This document shows positions 1 through 6,624 of a stretch of 9,975 nt of DNA, piece after piece. Position numbers and translations under genes: made by a program. The stretch comes from Burkholderiales bacterium (GTDB taxonomy: Bacteria > Pseudomonadota > Gammaproteobacteria > Burkholderiales > Burkholderiaceae_D): NCBI GenBank assembly GCA_028868455.1, contig JAGWUK010000066.1, positions 1-9,975 on the forward strand, read 5' to 3'. Every line of letters starts with the position of its first letter. Position 1 is the stretch's first letter. The notes under the pieces were generated by a model. The model did no database searches. It had not been told where the DNA came from and worked only from the letters and a program-made list of their open reading frames with translations.

Positions 1-156
1 CCGTCGCTGGATGAGGCTGAGATGACGCAGATTGATGAGTTGCTTCATATTGTCCCTGTCAGTAAACATCGCCATTCAACGCCCGCGTGCTGCTTTGTGT
101 TGACAGTCGTGGTCAGAAAGTTAAATATCCCCTTAACAGATCGAACCAGTGACTAG
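1..156 (+). CDS. Possible 3' end of an unidentified gene (partial)
   Basis: One plus-strand frame is open from the left edge to a TAG at 154-156, giving 51 residues; the other two plus frames hit stops within the first 25 bases. The beginning (PSLDEAEMTQIDELLHIVP) has an acidic, helical, protein-like composition that could be the tail of a real protein. The last part is cysteine- and valine-rich and less convincing. I do not recognise a family, and such a short open stretch can occur by chance. If real, the gene lies mostly outside the window and is co-oriented with the ABC exporter downstream. Confidence 0.35.
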   Translation, partial: PSLDEAEMTQIDELLHIVPVSKHRHSTPACCFVLTVVVRKLNIPLTDRTSD

Positions 157-343
157 CCTGTACGCATGCATTCTGTGCTCTTTTTAACCCATCACAGCGG
201 ACTGCGTCGCGTTTATTTGTGCTCTGCAAACTACACTCAAGGGAGCCTTGCATAAATAATCAGCAGAAAAGTATTGATATTGCCGCGATGAACATCATCT
301 AGCCCGATACGCCCCTCCACCCTTTCAGCGGGAATTCCACTGC
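157..343. other. Non-coding stretch upstream of the ABC exporter gene
   Basis: No open frame of note is seen on the plus strand here. The stretch must hold the translation signals, and probably the promoter, of the exporter gene. A perfect TTGACA lies further upstream at 100-105, but the best -10 that follows (TTAAAT at 121-126, 15-bp spacer) is weak. A TTGCAT at 248-253 also lacks a good partner. No strong Shine-Dalgarno sequence stands close before the ATG at 344; only GGGA about a dozen bases upstream. No clear terminator hairpin, repeat or operator palindrome was found. Confidence 0.4.
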
Positions 344-2158
344 ATGAGCACAACATCTTCTCCCACTCCCCTCAGCCCGCGCAGCAGCCTGGCAACTCTA
401 AAGGGACTGCTGCCCTTTCTGAAACCCTATCGATTTCAATTTATCCTCGCTGGTCTGGCCTTGATTGTTGCTGCGTCGGCAACGCTGGCCATTCCGTATG
501 CATTTCGTCAGATGATTGATCTGGGTTTCGGTGGTCACGGCGAGCGCGGCATTCAACATGTGAACTTAACGTTTCTGGCCTTGTTTGCCGTTGCCTGTGT
601 ACTCGGCATTGCGACGGCAGCGCGTTTTTATATGGTGTCGTGGCTGGGAGAGCGCGTTACCACCGATATACGCAAAGCGGTCTATGCGCATGTGATTACC
701 CAAAGTCCGGAATTTTTTGAAACCACGCAGACCGGGGAGGTCTTGTCGCGTCTGACGACCGATACAACCTTAATTCAGACCGTCATCGGCACCAGCATTT
801 CGATGGCATTACGCAATGTACTGCTGTTCCTGGGTGGGATGGCGATGCTGTTCATCACCAGCCCGAAGCTGTCTTCTATCATCATCGTGATGCTGGCGAT
901 GGTGGTGTTGCCCATTGTGCTGTTCGGACGCCGGGTGCGTAAGTTGTCGCGTGATTCTCAGGACAGAATTGCCGACGCCTCGGCGGTTGCAGGTGAAATT
1001 CTGAACGCCATGCCAACCGTGCAGGCGTTTACGCATGAGCACATTGAAGCGCAGAGATTTTCAGTCTCGGTGGAAGGCGCATTTGATACGGCCATGCGCC
1101 GCATCCGGGCTCGATCACTGTTAACGATGGTAGCGATTCTTCTGGTTTTCGGCGCAATCGTTTTTGTGCTTTGGCTAGGCGCAAATTCGGTCATGCAAGG
1201 AAGCATGACCGGCGGCGAACTGGGGCAATTCATTTTGTACGCTTCCATTGTCGCGGGTGCCATTGGCGCATTGTCCGAAGTGATGGGCGACGCACAACGT
1301 GCTGCTGGCGCCACCGAGAGGCTGATAGAGTTAATGGAAGTTCAGTCGCCGATACAAAATCCGGCCCATCCACAGCGCTTGCCGGTCAAACATTCGCAGG
1401 AAGCCAAAGGCGCGTCGCTGGCTTTGCGCGATGTGAAGTTTTACTATCCTTCGCGACCGCAAACGGCTGCTCTCTCGCATCTGTCGCTAGACATCCAGCC
1501 CGGCAACACCGTGGCGATTGTCGGTTCCTCCGGTGCGGGAAAAACCACGCTATTCCAGCTGATCATGCGTTTTTACGATCCTCAGCACGGACAAATTTTA
1601 TTGAATGGCGTCGACATTGCGCAACTCGACTTGCACGTATTGCGCGACGCCATCGGTATCGTTCCGCAGGATACGATTATTTTTTCTGCCAATGCGATGG
1701 AAAATATTCGCTATGGCAAAGCCGACGCGAGCGATGCAGAAGTGATCGCTGCGGCCAAAATGGCAGCCGCGCATGAGTTTATTGAACGGCTGCCAGACGG
1801 CTATCAATCTTTCCTCGGCGAGCGCGGTGTACGCCTGTCAGGCGGCCAGCGCCAGCGCATCGCCATTGCCCGTGCGCTGCTGAAAAACCCGCCGCTGTTG
1901 TTATTGGATGAAGCCACCAGCGCGCTGGATGCCGAATCCGAGCGGCTGGTTCAAGGTGCGCTGGAACTGGCGATGCAAGACCGTACCACCCTGATTATTG
2001 CGCATCGCCTGGCGACGGTCCAAAGAGCGGATCGCATCATTGTCATGGAACACGGGCATATCGTCGAAACCGGCACCCACACTTCGCTGGTGGAACTGGG
2101 TGGCGTGTATGCAAAACTGGCGGCACTGCAATTTGATCTGCACCGCGACGACGATTGA
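344..2158 (+). CDS. ABC exporter, ABCB/MsbA-like half-transporter (fused membrane and ATPase domains)
   Basis: This 604-residue protein has the usual length and layout of a homodimeric type IV ABC exporter. An N-terminal membrane domain with about six hydrophobic segments (near 33-51, 76-94, 157-172, 178-195, 262-279, 296-312) is followed by a nucleotide-binding domain from about 358. All ATPase motifs are intact: aromatic A-loop FYY 366-368, Walker A GSSGAGKTT 394-402, Q-loop Q442, signature LSGGQRQ 498-504, Walker B LLLLDE 518-523, D-loop SALD 526-529 and switch histidine H554. The family moves lipids, lipopolysaccharide core, drugs or peptides outward across the inner membrane; the substrate cannot be told from sequence. 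The ATG at 344 is chosen because the N-terminus leads into the conserved first coupling/membrane segment, although its ribosome site is weak. It is transcribed toward the sugar operon and is probably not part of it. A lipid A flippase role is possible, but without the neighbouring lpxK it remains a guess. Confidence 0.9.
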   Translation: MSTTSSPTPLSPRSSLATLKGLLPFLKPYRFQFILAGLALIVAASATLAIPYAFRQMIDLGFGGHGERGIQHVNLTFLALFAVACVLGIATAARFYMVSWLGERVTTDIRKAVYAHVITQSPEFFETTQTGEVLSRLTTDTTLIQTVIGTSISMALRNVLLFLGGMAMLFITSPKLSSIIIVMLAMVVLPIVLFGRRVRKLSRDSQDRIADASAVAGEILNAMPTVQAFTHEHIEAQRFSVSVEGAFDTAMRRIRARSLLTMVAILLVFGAIVFVLWLGANSVMQGSMTGGELGQFILYASIVAGAIGALSEVMGDAQRAAGATERLIELMEVQSPIQNPAHPQRLPVKHSQEAKGASLALRDVKFYYPSRPQTAALSHLSLDIQPGNTVAIVGSSGAGKTTLFQLIMRFYDPQHGQILLNGVDIAQLDLHVLRDAIGIVPQDTIIFSANAMENIRYGKADASDAEVIAAAKMAAAHEFIERLPDGYQSFLGERGVRLSGGQRQRIAIARALLKNPPLLLLDEATSALDAESERLVQGALELAMQDRTTLIIAHRLATVQRADRIIVMEHGHIVETGTHTSLVELGGVYAKLAALQFDLHRDDD

Positions 2159-2190
2159 CACCGCACAAAACTCAAACGACTCACCCAACG

Positions 2191-3543
2191 TCAATGCCCG
2201 CTGCCAGCCAATGGCATCACTGCAACTGGCGTTGGTCTGATACGCACCAGCGAGACCGAAAAGGCACCGCAGATCAGTAAAAATCCGGCCAGACGAATGA
2301 CGTTTTCCGGATTACTCCCCAGCAGGCTGTGATAGTACAGCGGCAGCGTAAATATCTGGATGATCATGGGGATCACAATGAACATATTGAAGATACCCAT
2401 ATACACGCCGGTTCTCTCGGCGGGAATACTCCCCGCCAGCATGATGTAAGGGTTTCCCATCATGCTGGCCCACGCCAGTCCGATACCGATCATCGGAATA
2501 AACAATAGTCCGGGTGTATGGATCATAGGAATGCACAGCATGCCAATGCCAGCCAGACTCAGGCAGATACTGTGCGTGATTTTTGGTCCGTAGCGGCGGG
2601 CAAAAGGCATCAGCATAAAAGCCGAAACAAACGCGACGAAATTATAAAACGCACCGATTTGCCCATTGAGCAAACCGGCATCGCGAAACCCTTGCGAAGC
2701 CTGGTCATGCGTGCCAAAAATCGTCCGCGCCAGAGACAGCATGATGTACTGCCAGTAACAGAACATCGCATACCACTGAAACAGTTTAACGACCGCCAAC
2801 TGACGCATTGTATCGGGCATCTCAAGGATTGCCTGCCAGACTTCGCGTACGGTTGCGCGGCTTCCCCTGGGTTGCTTTTGCATATGGCGGATATCGTCAG
2901 CGGTCAGCGGAATTTCCGGCGTCGTTTTTAATGTCCAGAGTATCGAGCTGATAGAGAATATGGAGCCGATGACAAATGCAGCGATCACGATATGCGGAAT
3001 ATGACTGGCATTGACTGCATCCTTATTCATACCGGCAAATACCAGTAGCGAAGGCGTCAGATAGGCAAAAGTTTGCCCGAGTCCGGTGAACGCGCTTTGA
3101 GTCAGAAAACCAATGGAATGCTGACTCTTATCCAGTTTATCGCTGACAAATGCGCGATACGGCTCCATCGTCACATTATTGGCCGCATCCAGTATCCACA
3201 GTAAACTGGCCGCGACCCACAGCGCAGGGCTGAATGGCATCAACAACAATCCGAGGCTGCACAGCAAGGCGCCGACCAAAAAATACGGTGTACGCCGTCC
3301 CCAGCGCGTCACGGTCCGGTCGCTCATCGCGCCGATCAAGGGTTGCACGATCAGACCGGTAATCGGCCCTGCCAGCCATAGATACGGCAGACTTGCTTCA
3401 TCGGCGCCCAGATATTTATAAATCGGACTCATGCTGCTTTGTTGCAAACCAAAGCTGAACTGCAGCCCAAAAAAGCCGAAGTTCATATTGATGATCTGCC
3501 AGAATGTCAGCAAGGGTTTACGGCGACTTTCGAATGCGCTCAT
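2191..3543 (-). CDS. Sucrose/H+ symporter, GPH/SUT-type major facilitator family
   Basis: This 450-residue inner-membrane protein has about 12 hydrophobic segments. The MFS loop motif [18 protein letters not shown] (71-88) is typical of glycoside-pentoside-hexuronide and plant-type sucrose carriers. In the fourth membrane segment, [13 protein letters not shown] places D119 and R130 eleven residues apart with the NN pair and proline conserved. This spacing matches the essential Asp/Arg pair of plant SUT sucrose-proton symporters (D177/R188 in rice SUT1, from memory). The late motif [13 protein letters not shown] is also typical of the family. Likely role: proton-coupled uptake of sucrose from periplasm to cytoplasm. 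The start ATG overlaps the stop of the fructokinase gene by 4 bp (ATGA). GGAGAGG ends 4 nt before the ATG, so translation is probably coupled. It is the last gene of the operon and ends 32 bp from the converging ABC exporter gene. Maltose or another disaccharide cannot be excluded, but the enzyme context favours sucrose. Confidence 0.88.
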   Translation of the reverse strand: MSAFESRRKPLLTFWQIINMNFGFFGLQFSFGLQQSSMSPIYKYLGADEASLPYLWLAGPITGLIVQPLIGAMSDRTVTRWGRRTPYFLVGALLCSLGLLLMPFSPALWVAASLLWILDAANNVTMEPYRAFVSDKLDKSQHSIGFLTQSAFTGLGQTFAYLTPSLLVFAGMNKDAVNASHIPHIVIAAFVIGSIFSISSILWTLKTTPEIPLTADDIRHMQKQPRGSRATVREVWQAILEMPDTMRQLAVVKLFQWYAMFCYWQYIMLSLARTIFGTHDQASQGFRDAGLLNGQIGAFYNFVAFVSAFMLMPFARRYGPKITHSICLSLAGIGMLCIPMIHTPGLLFIPMIGIGLAWASMMGNPYIMLAGSIPAERTGVYMGIFNMFIVIPMIIQIFTLPLYYHSLLGSNPENVIRLAGFLLICGAFSVSLVRIRPTPVAVMPLAGSGH

Positions 3544-4541
3544 ATTGCCTCTCCGGTGTACTTTTCACTGCCACGCAGCCGGAGATCTTCCAACTGCCAT
3601 TGTTGCAATCGTGTCGCATAAAATTGCTTGTCCGTTGCGACTGCGCCGCGTAATCCGCAAACGGCGCCGGCAAATTCATGCGCTCTCGCCAGTGTGGTTT
3701 CCAAGGGCCAGCCACCTATCAAGCCAGCAAGAAATACGGCTGAAAACGCATCGCCGGCACCCACGGTATCAACGACATTCAGTTTTTTGGCGGCGGCCGC
3801 GCTGCTGACAACTGCGCCACAGCGATCAACATAAAGATAGCCTTTCTCCCCCAGCGTCACGATCATTGCCTGCAAATCAAAATGTGCAAGCAAGGACAAA
3901 ATTTTCGCCGACAACTGTACTGCGGCGTTACTGCTGCCCAGATCGGGATTCAAGCTGAGCACGTACTGCAATTCGTCTTCATTCAATTTAACGATGTCGG
4001 CGTTGGCTAATGAAAACAAAATGACTTCGTCGCTGAATTGTCCATCTCTGAGATTCAAATCCAGATAGGTGAGCATACCGTCACGGCCGAGCAAATTTCG
4101 CAGTGCTGCACGAGACTGCGTCGCCCTCTGCGCCAGCGTGCCGAAGTACAAAATAACTTTCGGCGCACTACCACAAAACACCGTAACGGCTTGCTGAGCC
4201 GCGTGCACTTCCACATGGTCATACGCCTGATCCGGCAAAATATGAAATTCGTGCTTTGCCAGATCATGCAAATCATTCTGTGTCACGCGCACCTGACCGC
4301 TGGGATGCTCAGCGTCGATTTGCAGCCCCGCGAGACTGAGGCCGCTTTGCAGCATGTGTTCACGGATCAATGCACCGTTTTCATCTTGCCCCAGGCGGGT
4401 AAGCATCAGCGGATGCGCATGCAGAAGTGACAGATTCCGCGCCACGTTCAGCGGTGCACCGCCAACCACTTTGGTCTGCGCAAATTCATCCACCAGCGCT
4501 TCGCCAAATATAATGACTGGCGCATCTTTTAGCTCTTTCAT
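3540..4541 (-). CDS. Fructokinase, PfkB/ribokinase-family carbohydrate kinase
   Basis: This 333-residue cytoplasmic kinase would phosphorylate fructose to fructose-6-phosphate with ATP. Family marks in order: N-terminal strand IIFGEALVDEF (10-20); the substrate-binding glycine pair in VVGGAPLNVARN (25-36); DLNLRDGQF (161-169), the equivalent of the D-x-N-x-R substrate/phosphate region; KLNEDEL (185-191); and the PfkB signature DTVGAGDAFSAVF (258-270) with D264 as the expected catalytic base in the GAGD anion hole. Length is normal for the family. AGGAG (4548-4552) sits 6 nt before the ATG. The start overlaps the amylosucrase stop by 4 bp and its own stop overlaps the transporter start by 4 bp, so the three genes are one translationally coupled unit. 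Fructose is the inferred substrate because the gene upstream encodes an enzyme that releases fructose from sucrose. Another ketose or ribose kinase activity is possible from sequence alone. Confidence 0.88.
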   Translation of the reverse strand: MKELKDAPVIIFGEALVDEFAQTKVVGGAPLNVARNLSLLHAHPLMLTRLGQDENGALIREHMLQSGLSLAGLQIDAEHPSGQVRVTQNDLHDLAKHEFHILPDQAYDHVEVHAAQQAVTVFCGSAPKVILYFGTLAQRATQSRAALRNLLGRDGMLTYLDLNLRDGQFSDEVILFSLANADIVKLNEDELQYVLSLNPDLGSSNAAVQLSAKILSLLAHFDLQAMIVTLGEKGYLYVDRCGAVVSSAAAAKKLNVVDTVGAGDAFSAVFLAGLIGGWPLETTLARAHEFAGAVCGLRGAVATDKQFYATRLQQWQLEDLRLRGSEKYTGEAI

Positions 4542-6517
4542 GCAGCACTCCTGTCCGTCAGCGCGCGCAACCAGATTTGCTCATAGGGTTCCACCTTTAA
4601 GCACCGCGTTGCCACGCTATACACCCGACCACTGATGAGGTCGGTAAAACCATTGATTGCAGCTTTGTCATGCAGCACGTCCAGAGCAAAGTCGATCGCA
4701 ACACCTGAAAAATTGCCGATGAAATACACACAGCCCTCATCATCAGCATGGCCGCGGCCGAAGACCAGCAACTGCGGTGCTTCGGTAACGATCAGGTTTC
4801 TGGCTGCCGATGCCGACAACGCCGCCGTGTCTTTACGGCAGCGTATCAGATGCAAAAGTGCGCTAAATATTTTTCCGCTTTCCGTCGTTTCATCGTGCCT
4901 GGAAGCAAATGCCGCCATATCGAAATCCGGTCGTTGCAGCCAGCGGCTGTCGTTGGCTTTTTGCGGATCATGCAAATAGCTTTCCTCATTTTTTTGCGCC
5001 AGTTCATCGCCCATGTAAATCACCGGCAAACCTCCGAAACTCAATGCCAGTCCATACAATAACAACAGTCTTCTGCGGGCCAGCAATTGTTCTTCCTGAT
5101 CCGAAGCGCTGCTCATTCCGCACAATGCCGATGCCATGCCCACGCTGCCATGCACTGCCGACGGATCGGCTGCCTGAAAACTCGCACCGCGCGCGTAGCT
5201 GTCGCCGGCGCCAGAATAAAACTGCGCCACATGCGCCAGACGTTGCTGCGCAATCGCATCGCTATTTTCCGCCCCGCGCATTTCGGCACGCAATACATTC
5301 CAGCCTATGTCGTCATGGCAACGCACATAGGTCAGCCACGACGCCTGATCGGGCAACGCAGGTGTTCCTTGTATAACGCGTGCTATGGCATCCGTATTTT
5401 GTTCAGCCAGCGCTGCCCAGCCAGCGGCCATCAGACTGCTGTGATAAGCAAGATGGCATTCATTGATCTGCGCTGATGCTGCATTCGCCGGCGTTCCCAG
5501 ATAGGCTGGCAACTGTGCCGTCGGCACTATCGCTTCTGCTTTCAGCAATACGCCTGGCGCTGCGATCTCGACAATGCTGCGTATCGCTTGCAATATCCAA
5601 TGCGCTTCTGGCTGATTCATGCAATTTGTGCCTTCGCGCTTCCACAGAAACGCGGTGGAATCGAGGCGAAATACTTCAATGCCGCGATTGGCCAGACGCA
5701 ATAAAGCCAGCGCCATTTCTGCAAACACGGCAGGATTGCTGTAATTCAAATCCCATTGATACGGATAAAACGTCGTCCATATCCAGCGTTGCAGCGTCGT
5801 ATCGAACGTAAAATTTCCCGGCGCCGCCTGTGGAAATATCTGTCCCAGCGTCGCTTCGTAGCGCGCTGGCTGGGTATAGTCGGCAAAACTGTGGAAATAA
5901 TTTTGATACGCGGCATCACCCGCTTTGGCAGCGCACGCCCAGGGATGATCGTCGGCGACATGATTCAGAATAAAATCGGAACAAAGGCTAATTTCTGCCG
6001 CACGCAATTGTTCAGTCAATGCCTGCAAATCCGCCATCGTGCCAAATTTCGGTTCGATCTCATCGTAACTTGCTACCGCAAATCCGCCATCATTTTCACC
6101 ATCTCTGGCGCGCAAAAATGGCAGCAAATGCAAGTAACGTACGCCCATCTCCTGCAAATGCGAAATTTTCTGCATCACGCCTTGCAAGTTGCCACCGAAG
6201 CGATCGACATAGGTGCAATAGCCAAGCATGTCCTGGCTGCCAAACCAGTTCTTGTTTGCGGATCGAGACTGATCTTGCGCGCGCAATGCCGCTGGGCGCT
6301 CACCAGCCAGGCTGATGACTTCCTGCATCAATTGCTGACACCATCCGGCAAAATGCTCGCTGTCACCATACAGCCGGCGCAGGCGCTCCAACAAAACAGG
6401 TGCATGTTGAAAGAAGCGTGGCGCAAGCAAATCTCGCTGGCCCGCTGGCAACTGCGCCAGCATGGCTTCGAGCTGCGCTTGTAAAAGTGCCATAAGCGTA
6501 TCGTGTCCTGAATGCAT
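4538..6517 (-). CDS. Amylosucrase / sucrose hydrolase (GH13 subfamily 4)
   Basis: This 659-residue cytoplasmic GH13 enzyme aligns by eye along its length with Neisseria polysaccharea amylosucrase, including the helical N-terminal domain (about 1-90) peculiar to that group. The (beta/alpha)8 barrel motifs are intact: CTYVDRFGGNLQG (101-113), DFILNHVADD (181-190), nucleophile D286 in EVFRLDSTAFLWK, acid/base E328 in LLKAEAI, and transition-state Asp D402 in VRCHDDIGW. The residue pair that closes the sucrose pocket in amylosucrase (Asp144/Arg509) appears as D143 (NDGGFA) and R525 (NDSRW). Expected reaction: split sucrose, release fructose, and transfer glucose to water or to an alpha-1,4-glucan. 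The Arg of the LREIFP motif, linked to acceptor binding (Arg226 in Neisseria), is G225 here, so hydrolysis versus polymer formation is open. The ATG at 6517 has no Shine-Dalgarno because the terminator T-tract abuts it. An in-frame ATG at 6493 (651 residues) has an AGGA 12 nt upstream and is a real alternative start. Confidence 0.9.
   Translation of the reverse strand: MHSGHDTLMALLQAQLEAMLAQLPAGQRDLLAPRFFQHAPVLLERLRRLYGDSEHFAGWCQQLMQEVISLAGERPAALRAQDQSRSANKNWFGSQDMLGYCTYVDRFGGNLQGVMQKISHLQEMGVRYLHLLPFLRARDGENDGGFAVASYDEIEPKFGTMADLQALTEQLRAAEISLCSDFILNHVADDHPWACAAKAGDAAYQNYFHSFADYTQPARYEATLGQIFPQAAPGNFTFDTTLQRWIWTTFYPYQWDLNYSNPAVFAEMALALLRLANRGIEVFRLDSTAFLWKREGTNCMNQPEAHWILQAIRSIVEIAAPGVLLKAEAIVPTAQLPAYLGTPANAASAQINECHLAYHSSLMAAGWAALAEQNTDAIARVIQGTPALPDQASWLTYVRCHDDIGWNVLRAEMRGAENSDAIAQQRLAHVAQFYSGAGDSYARGASFQAADPSAVHGSVGMASALCGMSSASDQEEQLLARRRLLLLYGLALSFGGLPVIYMGDELAQKNEESYLHDPQKANDSRWLQRPDFDMAAFASRHDETTESGKIFSALLHLIRCRKDTAALSASAARNLIVTEAPQLLVFGRGHADDEGCVYFIGNFSGVAIDFALDVLHDKAAINGFTDLISGRVYSVATRCLKVEPYEQIWLRALTDRSAA
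4548..4552 (-). promoter_or_regulatory. Ribosome binding site of the fructokinase gene
   Basis: AGGAG on the minus strand lies 6 nt before the fructokinase ATG, inside the last codons of the amylosucrase gene. Together with the ATGA overlap it supports re-initiation or coupled translation from the amylosucrase cistron. Confidence 0.7.
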
Positions 6518-6579
6518 AAGATAAAAGAAAAAAGATTCCGGCCAAAGGAACGTTGGTTGGGAGTGTTGCGGCCGGAATC
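6518..6579 (-). terminator. Probable rho-independent terminator between receptor gene and amylosucrase
   Basis: A perfect 10-bp inverted repeat (GATTCCGGCC at 6534-6543 and GGCCGGAATC at 6570-6579) encloses a 26-nt loop. In the minus-strand direction it is followed at once by TTTTTTCTTTTATCTT, which ends exactly at the annotated amylosucrase ATG. A GC-rich stem plus a long T-tract is the standard intrinsic-terminator form; the large loop is unusual. Transcripts starting at the receptor promoter should stop here in part, giving more receptor than enzyme mRNA, with read-through supplying the three downstream genes. No separate promoter for those genes was recognised. Confidence 0.75.
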
Positions 6580-6589
6580 AGGAAAATGG

Positions 6590-6616
6590 GCAAACCGGAA
6601 AACCTGTCCGGTTTGC
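6590..6616 (-). repeat. Hairpin immediately after the receptor stop codon
   Basis: GCAAACCGG (6590-6598) and CCGGTTTGC (6608-6616) form a perfect 9-bp stem with a 9-nt loop, starting 8 nt after the receptor stop codon. It is not followed by a long T-run on the minus strand, so it is less likely to be a terminator itself. It sits upstream of the stronger terminator hairpin and could protect the 3' end of the receptor mRNA or act as a processing site in the read-through transcript. Confidence 0.6.
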
Positions 6617-6624
6617 AGCGCAGA

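Noticed and set aside
100..126. TTGACA followed by TTAAAT as a promoter for the ABC exporter
   Set aside because: The -35 is perfect, but the spacer is only 15 bp, the -10 is 4 of 6, and the ATG is over 200 bp away; too weak to call.
2159..2240. Bidirectional terminator between the converging ABC exporter and symporter genes
   Set aside because: The 32-bp gap has no stem with a T-tract; the small GCCA/TGGC and GCCAG/CTGGC pairings lie inside the symporter gene and are weak.
5756..6484. Plus-strand open frame of 242 codons opposite the amylosucrase gene
   Set aside because: The opposite strand carries an intact GH13 enzyme with all catalytic residues; this frame shows no family features.
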